Source: Perkinsus olseni (lineage: Eukaryota > Perkinsozoa > Perkinsida > Perkinsidae). Taken from it: a stretch of DNA of 64,000 nt. A program made the translations under genes and the position numbers. The notes below the pieces were generated by a model, which was not told the DNA's origin, searched no databases, and saw only the letters and a program-made list of their open reading frames with translations. Of this stretch, positions 21,063-29,165 are shown piece by piece (within the stretch, counting starts at the first letter, position 1; every line of letters starts with the position of its first letter). Where the stretch lies: the NCBI GenBank assembly GCA_013115135.1, contig JABANP010000236.1:1-64000 (forward strand), given 5' to 3'.

Positions 21063-21539
21063 ACAGGGTTGGCGAAAAGCGGACTATCCGTCGGGGATCA
21101 CAACGGTCAATGCGACCTGTGGTCCGCAGGACTACATCCCTAGTACTGGTCGGACGATCACACCTGGCCCGGCCAGGTAGGAAAGAAAATACCAATACTC
21201 AGGATAAAATTTGTCAGATGCATCCTATCCTACGTATTGGGAGAGAGGCTTATAGTGAGCATCCTCGCCGACGTCTATTCTTGGAGCAGACCTCCTGGTC
21301 ACTCTTTCAGGACTTTGAGGGTGCAAGACAGTTGGAGGAGGCGAGGGTTAGAGCACATCTCGATGTTAACGTCACACTAGTGCGTGATTTCGCATCCCCG
21401 CATAATGGTTGAAATCACGTGGCCAGCTCGTATCCTCAATCGATGACGATTTTAATACTTCACTAACACCCGAGACATCACCAAAGAACAGCGTAAGACA
21501 TCGAAGTCTGCTCTCATCATGATTAACAACACATCCACT

Positions 21540-22306
21540 TCATGGTGATTCCTCGTACCTTGAAATCTCGGCTCCATTCTGCTCTAGTAGTTCAATAGCT
21601 CTGTCCTTCTTTTCAATGAGAAATTTCTCAAGCCAAGCTCTACCACTATTCTCGTACTCGACCTTCGGGCGAGTCTCAATGAATTCGAGCAGCTCTCTGC
21701 ACTGACGATCGTTCATGACGCCATCGATCCGTTTTTTGAGTTCATCCATGATATGAGCAAAAGGGAAGATCTCCGCGAATGTGCTTTTTATATCACCCGC
21801 CAAACCCTTTATCGTGCCTGCTGCCGGGCCATTACTGTACTGTAGCCAAGCGTTCCCGTTGGGCTTCTCCCTGGCAACACGCAATCGGAATGAGATCCCG
21901 TCGGCGGGAGCTCAGCTCCCGGAGCTGAGTATCGCTCCAGTGTCACCTGTATTCGAAGGAATTGATATCTGCTCCGGCTGAGTCTTCCCATACATTGACT
22001 ATAACCGCGATACTGCCGCCATCGAAGAAATCACGAAGAACACTGAGCTCGCTTCCTGGATAGAAAATCCTACACATTCTCCTAGAGGAGGATACCTGAA
22101 CGACACGACTGAACAGTCGCTTCCCGGGGCTATGTTGCACCTTCACCGCTCCGTCACGGGTTGCGTCGCCAGCCTGAAGGATATTCAATGAGGATGCTGG
22201 CAGAGCGCTGCGTCCTCGCTGTTACCTGGATCTTACCGGACTGCATCTCAATCGCCGTGGTTAGAGCTAAAGTTGAGAGTAGACCCCAGCAGCTGACACG
22301 GAGCAT
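21540..22306 (-). CDS. Small secreted protein, three exons, about 212 aa
   Basis: No family recognised. Three exons join in frame. Exon 1 (22306-22226) is a signal peptide MLRVSCWGLLSTLALTTA and IEMQSGKIQ. Exon 2 (22173-21947) contains RRMCRIFYPGSELSVLRDFF and GGSIAVIVNVWEDSAGADIN. Exon 3 (21870-21540) reads EKPNGNAWLQYSNGPAAGTI and ends in charged helices (RAWLEKFLIEKKDRAIELLE). Total coding length is 639 nt including the stop. Introns are 52 nt and 76 nt; the second contains the palindromic footprint at 21905-21929. The pattern (beta-like N half, helical C half, signal peptide) suggests an exported or luminal protein; function unknown. Confidence 0.65.
21905..21929. repeat. Palindromic footprint inside an intron, word GGGAGCTG
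   Basis: Centres 21913 (8-bp arms) and 21920 (9-bp arms), spacing 7. It lies inside the 76-nt second intron of the secreted-protein gene and makes up about a third of it. Confidence 0.75.
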
Positions 22307-22900
22307 CGCAAATGCCGGATTGGAAACAGCGAACTCAAATGAACTCCGTGACTTCCCAGCTAGCGAGGCATCTTCAGTGAAGAATTCGGGGTTGAATTAT
22401 CCCGACCTTCTTTAGAGTGTTCAGAAATCAAAAATCAGGTGAGTTCAGAGTGAATTGCGTGAAGAATATCAACGCCCCTTGGCTCCAAGGGGCTTGATGA
22501 TGGCTCCATGATGGCTTGGCGCTATCAATCATGAGATTGATTTTCGACGGAAGCCGGCATCCGGGGGAGTGCGTTAAGTTTCGAGTTCTTCTTAGCAGTA
22601 CTTTCAGACTGCTGTCAATCGCAAGTTCAACGGAAAGACTACGCATGACGTCGATCTCTGTCCGTTACACCACGGATCGCCAGGGCGGGCCCCCGGCCCA
22701 AGAAGCGTCTCCGCAGAGTGTGAATCGATGATATATTCCGATTGAGCTCCTGAGAACTCCCTGGATGACCATAAGCCAGCGCGGCAAGGGCCTCCGCCCG
22801 CGAGGAAATTATTAACCTTGACAGTTTCGAGCACAATGTTAAATCAAAGGCGAGCGAGAATGAAAGCGACGGAGGTGCTTGTGATGGTCTCATTGCAGCT
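22307..22900. other. No clear gene
   Basis: I see no convincing exon. A 9-bp inverted repeat with a two-base loop at 22474-22493 differs from the one-base-centred class. The right part leads into the duplicated RRM-gene segment. Confidence 0.35.
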
Positions 22901-22974
22901 CAGATTGGTCATTACAGCTGGCGTGAAACACTGTGATGTTCAGGGCTCCTCAGGCGCGGAGAAGTGCGGAGGGT

Positions 22975-22996
22975 GGCGGGATTCCCGCCGCGGGAG
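22975..22996. repeat. Palindromic footprint, word GGCGGGA(A/G)
   Basis: Centres 22982 (7-bp arms) and 22989 (6-bp arms), spacing 7, with one base changed since. The paralogous position 18520-18527 carries the single word GACGGGAG, so this copy is exactly 14 nt longer. Confidence 0.75.
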
Positions 22997-23242
22997 GGAG
23001 ACTACCGTCGACCTATTGGCTGATACCAGATGGTTCGTGCAAGAGCAGTTCAATGATGCTATCTTCTGTTTAAGCCTTAAACTTTAAGGTAGATGATCAG
23101 CTTTTTGTATCCTTGCTCGCGCTTGCTTCATCCTTGCTTTCATAGAAGGTCGTTGATCTGCTATTGCCTGAACCGGGCTCGTGCTCGTGCTTGTTCCAGT
23201 ATTTCTCGCTACTCAGTGTTCGCATGCAGATCTCTCATCTTG

Positions 23243-23266
23243 CTCGCACTCTGCGAGTCGCAGAGT
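23243..23266. repeat. Palindromic footprint at a splice acceptor, word CTCGCAGA
   Basis: Centre 23257 has 9-bp arms; centre 23250 has 6 pairs after one mismatch. The paralogue at 18746-18753 has the single word CTCGCAGG, where the intron ends (CTCGCAG). The copy here is 14 nt longer and still offers a CGCAG acceptor. Confidence 0.7.
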
Positions 23267-23572
23267 CCCGACAATTGCCGATACATACACGGCCATGAAG
23301 AAATTAAAGTCACCAGGCGTAGTCCTGCTCGGAGATGAAGTGCATCAAATAGAATTCTCGGCTAAGTCGCTGAGGTGAGGCTTCAGCCTATTGCGTTTCG
23401 GCTCTGCACTACTCTCAGTTTCGTGTCATCACACGTGGAAGGCGTGGAGGTGGGAGACGAAACGTCGGGTGGAATTTATGTTGATTTTTTACTCCCAGAA
23501 AAGAGCGATACGTATGCAGGGTCCACGGGTACATCGTTTGACCTAGTAGGAGCCGCGAATCGAACTCTATGA

Positions 23573-24085
23573 TCCTTCTCATTTCTCCATCCTTGCCCAT
23601 GAGATTGGTACGTCCGCGTCAGCGTCGTTTCTCTCCGCCAAGTATTGGGCGGTACATGACACGCCACTGTCGATAGATGGCATTCCAAGCAGAGATATGT
23701 TCGCATGAAAGAGTTTCTGGTTTTGTTTCTTTCGAACTGGTGGTCGAGTTTCTGAGGATCTAACGTACTTGGTATTCTGGATGGTAGACGACGACTGAAC
23801 GTTCTGATCGGACGTGCTGCTCGAGAGGAGCTCGTTTTGTCGAACCTCCTTCAAGGAGCGAGTTACTCGGAGTAACTTACTCCTCCTTATGGTTGACAAC
23901 GGATTAGAAGAGGGTAGACTGAGTAGGTTACACCATTTACTATATGGCATATAGAGGCACCAGTCAAGTAACTACTCCGTTCAGTTCTTTGATTTGAATT
24001 TAAAGGGCGCATACGAATGATTGGCATGCGCCGATAGATCATCCCCATGCCCCTGTCGACTGTTTATGTGCTTCATTCAAGCTAA
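23573..24085. other. Duplicated 3' flank and intergenic DNA
   Basis: To about 23765 this matches 19037-19210 (shared GCATTCCAAGCAGAGA and GAGTTTCTGGTTTTGTTTCT). The remainder holds the footprint at 23861-23883 and no exon I can support. Confidence 0.45.
23861..23883. repeat. Palindromic footprint, word GTTACTCC
   Basis: Centres 23869 (8-bp arms) and 23876 (7-bp arms), spacing 7. Confidence 0.75.
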
Positions 24086-24168
24086 CCGGCAATAGCTCAG
24101 TTGGTAGAGCGTCCGACTGTAGTGATGTAGATATCGGATGGTCCCTGGTTCGATTCCGGGTTGCCGGA
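24086..24168 (+). tRNA. trnY(GUA): tRNA-Tyr (GTA) with a short intron
   Basis: Acceptor CCGGCAA pairs with TTGCCGG. D arm AGCTCAGTTGGTAGAGC and T arm CTGGTTCGATTCCGG are standard. The anticodon stem TCCGA/TCGGA encloses CTGTAG, then about 10 nt (TGATGTAGAT) that fits a canonical intron after position 37, as usual in eukaryotic tRNA-Tyr. Confidence 0.93.
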
Positions 24169-24267
24169 TTTGAACAATTTTGGCAGTCGTTTGCAGACAG
24201 TCTTTGTGTAATTTTTGCCGTCGCGTGTTGTTGTAGCCTAGAACGTCTCTATTGTTTAGTACGTGTA

Positions 24268-24340
24268 GCCCGTCTAGCTCAGTCGGTAGAGCGCAAGGCT
24301 CTTAACCTTGTGGTCGTGGGTTCGAGCCCCACGGTGGGTG
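24268..24340 (+). tRNA. trnK(CUU): tRNA-Lys (CTT)
   Basis: Acceptor GCCCGTC pairs with GGTGGGT (two G-T pairs). Anticodon loop CTCTTAA gives CTT. D arm AGCTCAGTCGGTAGAGC and T arm GTGGGTTCGAGCCCCAC are canonical. No intron. Confidence 0.94.
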
Positions 24341-24411
24341 TTTTGGTATCTTGAGTTTGTTCACATGATTGAATCGACCTTAAATGCTATAGTAGTTGAT
24401 CCGAAGCTACC

Positions 24412-24620
24412 ATTATGTACCGGTTACGAAGTAGGCGCGTTTAGTTCGGAGACGGAGACAATACCAAAATCAGTTCCTCGAATTTTCCGTGAGCTCAGGG
24501 GAAACTAGTTGCATGAGTGCTTCAACAGCTACACTGTCTATAAAGTACAGTAGCTTGTGCGTTGTAGTTGATTTCGATATTAACCCCTCCCGCCCACACC
24601 TGTGTTGGAGGCTCTGGGAC
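24412..24620 (-). repeat. Inverted copy of the tRNA-array linker block
   Basis: Read on the other strand this matches the block at about 26180-26380 (and 27667-27867). Shared runs include ACCGGTTACG.AGTA.GCGCGTT, GGAGACAATA and CCCACACCTG.GTTGGAGGCTCTG. In the array the block separates groups of tRNA genes. Here it is inverted and next to a truncated tRNA unit. Confidence 0.6.
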
Positions 24621-24626
24621 GGTTCG

Positions 24627-24672
24627 ACGTCGCCCAGGTCAGACCTGGGCGACGTGGTTAGGAGTCCTAACC
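24627..24672. repeat. Two adjacent one-base-centred hairpins
   Basis: 14-bp arms (centre 24641) directly followed by 8-bp arms (centre 24664). Unlike the other sites, the words next to the two centres (CCAGGTCT and CTCCTAAC) do not agree, so this pair does not satisfy the 8-bp rule. It may be two separate events or a different process. Confidence 0.6.
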
Positions 24673-24689
24673 ACTTCGCTCTAGAACCG

Positions 24690-24808
24690 TGAATCAACGT
24701 GGCAATCGTACGTCCGTAGGTCAGGTAGTAATATACGTGATGAAGAATAAGCAGCTGAAGGTACGTAAAGCTGGGTCCCAGCTGCTGGGACTATGACGTT
24801 CTAGCGGG
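24690..24808 (-). repeat. Truncated tRNA-Gln array unit
   Basis: Contains the array spacer (GTAGTAATATAC..GATGAA..) and then only the first 12 plus-strand bases of a tRNA unit (CGTTCTAGCGGG, the tRNA 3' end). It is cut by LINE-like sequence starting at 24809. Carries the footprint at 24769-24791. Confidence 0.6.
24769..24791. repeat. Palindromic footprint in array spacer, word AGCTGGGA
   Basis: Centres 24776 (7-bp arms) and 24783 (8-bp arms), spacing 7. The same spacer position in two other array units (27123-27130 and 28782-28789) carries the single word AGCTGGGA, so this copy is 14 nt longer. Confidence 0.82.
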
Positions 24809-25735
24809 TGACGAGGCCTGGGAGATCTTCACGGACTCTCAGGCGGTACTCAAGATCCTGTCGTCCCGTGCATCCACGGCCCGGTGGGATAAGGCGAGAC
24901 AGATCTATCTGTCCTTGTCCGAAATCCCTGGTAGGGTATCCCTTCGATGGGTACTGTGGAGACATCCACTGTGTTAAAGCTCTATGATATTTTAGCTGTG
25001 TAAGCTGTGCTAGACTACATCGGATGTGAGAATAAGTTAAGTTATAACCATTGTTTGTTATAATCGGTATCTACATTCTCTATAAGTACTTTGGTTTATG
25101 AATTTGCAGAGTAATGATGGAACTGAGACGACGGGACGTGAAGTAAACCCCGACAGGTACCGGGGCACAGTTCCATCAGTGCCAACGAACGGGCCGATGA
25201 GCTGGCAGCCAAGGGTGCCTCCATGAGGGAAGTCTCTGCGGAGACGGAAATCAGTGTGAGGACTCTTCGGCGGTATCAAGGAGAAGCTGGCCGTCTGTCA
25301 CTGCGCAAGTGGTGGTCAGACAAGAGAGCCAGCCTGGGCACTTCTGTGAACGACTTCTTTTACTGCGCTTCACACACTCGTTTGTGGATCCGCGGGGAAG
25401 CCACGGCAGCTAGCAGTGCCGTGGTATTCGGAAGGACCCCAACCCCAGCCCATCTCTATAGATGCGGGTTGGTCAACTCGCCAGAGTGTGACTGCGGGGC
25501 GCCGGTGGGGAACACGCGGCACTACCTCCTCTCCTGTCCGCTCCTGTCGCAGGCTAGGAATAGGGTCAAAGGTGGTGTCCCCAACCATTTATATAAACTA
25601 ATTGTTGATTTGAAGCGACGCAAGTCCTTCAATCAACTTTGTTCGGCCCTCATGCAGTATCTCGATGCTCGCAGGGGCTTATTGTAGTGCGGGGCAGGCA
25701 CAACTTTTTTCCGCCTCTGTTTTGTACTAGGCTCA
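24809..25735 (+). mobile_element. 5'-truncated LINE (non-LTR) fragment, RNase H region and C-terminus
   Basis: Encodes the end of a LINE polyprotein. From 24815 it reads EAWEIFTDSQAVLKILSS, the RNase H core with TDSQA. After an interruption (about 24965-25160) it continues SANERADELAAKGASMREVS, the last RNase H motif, and then a Cys/His cluster ECDCG...TRHYLLSCPLL at 25485-25550 like the terminal zinc motif of arthropod- and protist-type LINEs. The frame ends with a stop near 25685-25687. There is no reverse transcriptase, so it is dead. The upstream junction lies inside a tRNA-Gln-type gene and the downstream side resumes array sequence near 25737, so the array was the target. Confidence 0.7.
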
Positions 25736-25934
25736 CCATTGAGTATTTGCTGTCAAAAAAAAGAAACAAATAAATAGCAGCAGCGGGAGCAAGCGTCGGA
25801 GGACTGGCGACTGGGACGGTGACCGCGAGGATGGAGGAAGATGCAGAAGAAGTCGGTCGAAGCCTTAGAGCAGGGAGACGTGATGACTATTCATGTATTG
25901 CGCGTTATTAAGGAACGTTTCAATCTGAATCTGA

Positions 25935-26005
25935 CGTTCTAGCGGAATTCGAACCCAAGTCGCTGGATTCGAAGTCCAGAGTGCTAAGCAGTACACTATA
26001 CAACC
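25935..26005 (-). pseudogene. tRNA-Gln-derived pseudogene, anticodon TCG
   Basis: Body aligns with the tRNA-Gln units, but the acceptor GGTTGTA/TAGAACG has two mismatches, the D region and T stem are changed (CCAAG), and the loop CTTCGAA gives TCG. Confidence 0.7.
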
Positions 26006-26454
26006 GTGAATGATGCGTTATCATGAACCTGGGCAAACACCGAACGCTACACGGTATCCGTCAGACACCGGCATGTGAATCGGTCAGCCGCAATCGTGGC
26101 AGCGGTGAGCATACACACGATACGGTACTTGCCAGGGCATGATGAGCCCGCGAGACCTGGTCGGTAACAAACCGCACCAGAGCCTCCAACGCAGGTGTGG
26201 GCTGGATGGGGTTACAATCAAATGAAACTATTAGACCTGACGATGTGCACAGACCAACCACAGAACGGTTGCACCACTCTAGCTCGCGAAGCGCCGAGCT
26301 GAGCGGACGCAATTGTGCTATTGTCTCCGCCTCGTAACTGAACGCGCGTACTACGTAACCGGTACTTCTCAGGAGCAATCGTACGTCCGAGGCCAGGTAG
26401 TAATATACCTGATAAAAAGTAAGGAGCTGAAGCTACGTAAAGCTGGGCCCTTGA

Positions 26455-26525
26455 GGTTCTATCGGGATTCGAACCCGAGACGCTGGATTCAAAGTACAGA
26501 GTGCTAACCACTACACTATAGAACC
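26455..26525 (-). tRNA. trnQ(UUG): tRNA-Gln (TTG), anticodon-stem mismatch
   Basis: Acceptor GGTTCTA/TAGAACC and T arm CGGGTTCGAATCCCG are intact; loop CTTTGAA gives TTG. The anticodon stem reads CTGTA against TCCAG, leaving one T-C mismatch. Possibly weak or inactive. Confidence 0.7.
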
Positions 26526-26627
26526 GTGGATGAGGCATTCTCAGATGCAATCGTATGCCCGTAGGCCGGGTAGTAATATACCTGATAAAAAGTGAGGAGC
26601 TGAAGCTACGTGAAGCTAGGCCCTTAA

Positions 26628-26698
26628 GGTTCTACCGGGATTCGAACCCAGGTCGCTGGATTCAAAGTCCACAGTGCTAACCACTACACTATAGAACC
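26628..26698 (-). tRNA. trnQ(UUG): tRNA-Gln (TTG)
   Basis: Acceptor GGTTCTA/TAGAACC intact, anticodon TTG, T stem pairs with one G-T. The first anticodon-stem pair is G-G instead of C-G. Confidence 0.72.
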
Positions 26699-26800
26699 GT
26701 GGATGTGGCGTTCTCAGATGCAATCGTATACCCGTAGGGCAGGTAGTAATATACCTGACAAAAAGTAAGGAGCTGAAGCTACGTGAAGCTGGGCCCTTGA

Positions 26801-26871
26801 AGTTCTATCGGGATTTGAATCCGAGTCGCTGGATTCAAAGTCCACAGTGCTAACCACTACACTATAGAACC
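26801..26871 (-). tRNA. trnQ(UUG): tRNA-Gln (TTG), slightly degraded
   Basis: Acceptor 3' strand is TAGAACT, giving a terminal G-T pair. B box is GGATTCAAATCCCG-like, with C-to-T at the conserved TTCGA. Same G-G at the top of the anticodon stem as the previous unit. Confidence 0.6.
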
Positions 26872-26973
26872 GTGGTTGAGGCATTCTCAGATGCAACCGT
26901 ATGCCCGTAGGCCGGGTAGTAATATACCTGATAAAAAGTAAGGAGCGGAAGCTACGTAAACATGGGCCTTAGA

Positions 26974-27044
26974 GGTTCTATCGGGATTCGAACCCGAGTC
27001 GCTGGATTCGAAGTCCAGAGTGCTAACCACTACACTATAGAACC
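26974..27044 (-). tRNA. tRNA with Gln body and TCG anticodon
   Basis: All stems are perfect (GGTTCTA/TAGAACC; CTGGA/TCCAG; CTCGG/CCGAG-type T stem) and both internal promoter boxes are intact. The loop is CTTCGAA, so the anticodon is TCG (codon CGA, Arg) on a tRNA-Gln body, one T-to-C change from TTG. Confidence 0.8.
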
Positions 27045-27136
27045 GTGGATGAAGCATTCTCAGATGGAATCATACGCCCGTAGGCCAGATAGTAGTATAG
27101 GTGATGGAGAGTAGGGAGCTGAAGCTGGGACTATGA

Positions 27137-27207
27137 CGTTCAAGCGGGATTTGAACCCGAATCGCTGGATTCAAACTCCAGAGTGCTAACCACTACACTA
27201 TTTAACC
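27137..27207 (-). tRNA. tRNA-Gln-like (TTG), acceptor altered
   Basis: Loop GTTTGAA gives TTG and the T arm is intact (CGGGTTCAAATCCCG). The acceptor GGTTAAA against TTGAACG pairs poorly. Diverged last unit, preceded by a 163-bp instead of 173-bp step. Confidence 0.55.
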
Positions 27208-27421
27208 GTAAATAATGAACGAATGAGGCCCCCCATTGAATATTTGCGAAAAAAGTAAAAAAACAGCAGGTGGAGCAAGCGTGCGAGAACTGGCGACTGG
27301 GACGTTGACCGCGAGGATGGAGGAAGACGCAGAAGAAGTCGGTCGAAGCCTTAGAGCAGGAAGACGTGATAATTAAGTCATGTATTGCTCGTTATTCAGG
27401 ACAGTTTCAATCTGAATCTGA

Positions 27422-27492
27422 CGTTCTAGCGGAATTCGAACCCAAGTCGCTTGATTCGAAGTCCAGAGTGCTAAGCAGTACACTATACAACC
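27422..27492 (-). pseudogene. tRNA-Gln-derived pseudogene, anticodon TCG (unit 2)
   Basis: Equivalent of 25935-26005, with the same acceptor mismatches and an additional G-to-T in the anticodon stem. Confidence 0.7.
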
Positions 27493-27941
27493 GTGAATGA
27501 TGCGTTATCATGAACCTGGGCAAACACCGAACGCTACACGGTATCCGTCAGACACCGGCATGTGAATCGGTCAGCCGCAATCGTGGCAGCGGTGAGCATA
27601 CACACGATACGGTACTTGCCAGGGCATGATGAGCCCGCGAGACCTGGTCGGTAACAAACCGCACCAGAGCCTCCAACGCAGGTGTGGGCGGGATGGGGTT
27701 ACAATCAAATAAAACTATGAAACCTGACGATGTGCACAGACCAACCACAGAACGGATGCACCACTCTAGCTCGCCAAGCGCCGAGCTGAGCGGACGCAAT
27801 TGTGCTATTGTCTCCGCCTCGTAACTGAACGCGCGTACTACGTAACCGGTACTTCTCAGGAGCAATCGTATGTCCGAGGCCAGGTAGTAATATACCTGAT
27901 AAAAAGTGAGGAGCTGAAGCTACGTGAAGCTGGGCCCTTGA

Positions 27942-28012
27942 GGTCCTATCGGGACTCGAACCCGAGTCGCTGGATTCAAAGTCCAGAGTGCTAACCACTA
28001 CACTATAGAACC
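27942..28012 (-). tRNA. trnQ(UUG): tRNA-Gln (TTG)
   Basis: Acceptor GGTTCTA/TAGGACC pairs with one T-G; anticodon stem CTGGA/TCCAG perfect; loop CTTTGAA. T arm CGGGTTCGAGTCCCG is canonical. Confidence 0.88.
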
Positions 28013-28114
28013 GTGGATGAGGCATTCTCAGTTGCAATCGTATGCCCGTAGGGCAGGTAGTAATATACCTGATAAAAAGTAAGGAGCTGAAGCTACGTAA
28101 AGCTGAGCCCTTGA

Positions 28115-28185
28115 GGTTCTATCGGGATTCGAACCCGAGACGCTGGATTCAAAGTACAGAGTGCTAACCACTACACTATAGAACC
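28115..28185 (-). tRNA. trnQ(UUG): tRNA-Gln (TTG), anticodon-stem mismatch
   Basis: Same sequence type as 26455-26525, with the CTGTA/TCCAG mismatch. Confidence 0.7.
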
Positions 28186-28286
28186 GTGGATGAGGCATTC
28201 TCAGATGCAATCGTATGTCCGAGGCCAGGTAGTAATATACCTGATAAAAAGTGAGGAGCTGAAGCTACGTGAAGCTGGGCCCTTGA

Positions 28287-28357
28287 GGTTCTATCGGGAC
28301 TCGAACCCGAGTCGCTGGATTCAAAGTCCAGAGTGCTAACCACTACACTATAGAACC
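28287..28357 (-). tRNA. trnQ(UUG): tRNA-Gln (TTG)
   Basis: All four stems perfect and both internal promoter boxes intact. The best-preserved tRNA-Gln of the array. Confidence 0.92.
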
Positions 28358-28459
28358 GTGGATGAGGCATTCTCAGTTGCAATCGTATGCCCGTAGGGCA
28401 GGTAGTAATATACCTGATAAAAAGTAAGGAGCTGAAGCTACGTAAAGCTGGGCCCATGA

Positions 28460-28530
28460 GATTCTATCGGGATTCGAACCCGAGACGCTGGGTTCAAAGT
28501 ACAGAGTGCTAACCACTACACTATAGAACC
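28460..28530 (-). tRNA. trnQ(UUG): tRNA-Gln (TTG), degraded stems
   Basis: Acceptor mismatch (GGTTCTA/TAGAATC) and two anticodon-stem changes (CTGTA...CCCAG). Possibly inactive. Confidence 0.55.
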
Positions 28531-28632
28531 GTGGTTGAGGCATTCTCAGATGCAACCGTATGCCCGTAGGCCGGGTAGTAATATACCTGATAAAAAGTAA
28601 GGAGCTGAAGCTACGTAAACATGGGCCTTTGA

Positions 28633-28703
28633 GGCTCTATCGGGATTCGGACCCGAGTCGCTGGATTCAAAGTCCAGAGTGCTAACCACTACACTATAGA
28701 ACC
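28633..28703 (-). tRNA. trnQ(UUG): tRNA-Gln (TTG), T-loop change
   Basis: Acceptor pairs with one T-G, anticodon stem perfect, loop CTTTGAA. T loop reads TCCGAAT instead of TTCGAAT, which alters the B box. Confidence 0.7.
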
Positions 28704-28795
28704 GGGGATGAAGCATTCTCAGATGGAATCATACGCCCGTAGGCCAGATAGTGGTATAGGTGATGGAGAGTAGAGAGCTGAAGCTGGGACTATGA

Positions 28796-28866
28796 CGTTC
28801 AAGCGGGATTTGAACCCGAATCGCAGGATTCAAACTCCAGGGTGCTAACCACTACACTATTTAACC
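28796..28866 (-). tRNA. tRNA-Gln-like (TTG), acceptor altered (unit 2)
   Basis: Equivalent of 27137-27207, with further changes in the anticodon stem. Confidence 0.5.
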
Positions 28867-28885
28867 GTAAATAATGAACGAATGA

Positions 28886-29070
28886 GGCCCCCCATTGAAT
28901 ATTTGCGAAAAAAGTAAAAAAACAGCAGGTGGAGCAAGCGTGCGAGAACTGGCGACTGGGACGTTGACCGCGAGGATGGAGGAAGACGCAGAAGAAGTCG
29001 GTCGAAGCCTTAGAGCAGGAAGACGTGATAATTAAGTCATGTATTGCTCGTTATTCAGGACAGTTTCAAT
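28886..29070. repeat. tRNA array, partial large unit 3
   Basis: Repeats the start of the large unit (CCATTGAATATTTGCG to GACAGTTTCAATCTGAA) and then breaks into a spacer and the last tRNA-like copy. Confidence 0.8.
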
Positions 29071-29165
29071 CTGAACCGTTAATAATGTGTCCTCAGGAGC
29101 AATCGTATGTCCATAGGCCAGGTAGTAATATACCTGATAAAAAGTAACGAGCTACGTAGAGCTGA

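Larger units (their letters stand above)
20766..21539. other. No clear gene; two palindromic footprints
   Basis: GC-rich with several inverted repeats. A tRNA-like look around 20885-20965 is explained by the palindromes instead. An isolated 8-bp one-base-centred hairpin is at 21162-21178. No coding exon is supported. Confidence 0.4.
22900..23572 (+). pseudogene. Partial duplicate of the RRM-gene 3' end
   Basis: Matches 18430-19036 exon by exon: TTVDLLADTRWFVQEQFNDA, PTIADTYTAMKKLKSPGVVL, and FVSSHVEGVEVGDETSGGIY with the tail SFDLVGAANRTL before TGA 23570-23572. The match continues in 3' flank to about 23765. The upstream RRM exons are absent here, so this is a truncated copy unless spliced to an unseen start. 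Most differences in the exons are conservative (for example LTSPG versus LKSPG), so it may have been under selection for some time. It has gained two 14-nt palindromic insertions relative to the other copy, at 22975 and 23243, the second at a 3' splice site. Confidence 0.6.
25737..27235. repeat. tRNA array, large unit 1 (about 1.49 kb)
   Basis: Starts CATTGAGTATTTGC, runs through a tRNA-like pseudogene, the linker block and five tRNA-Gln-type genes, and ends before CCCCCATTGAATATTTGC at 27236. Equivalent positions in unit 2 are offset by about 1,487 bp (for example 26061 and 27548). Confidence 0.85.
27236..28885. repeat. tRNA array, large unit 2
   Basis: Second copy of the large unit with the same order, plus an extra 173-bp tRNA repeat (six instead of five tRNAs after the linker block). 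Confidence 0.85.

Noticed and set aside
22474..22493. Inverted repeat as a member of the palindrome family
   Set aside because: It has a two-base loop and no direct 8-bp word on the two sides. The same applies to the repeat at 47782-47803 and the even palindrome at 54130-54151.
24627..24672. Adjacent 14-bp and 8-bp hairpins as another hAT footprint
   Set aside because: The 8-bp words next to the two centres disagree (CCAGGTCT versus CTCCTAAC), so the rule fails here.
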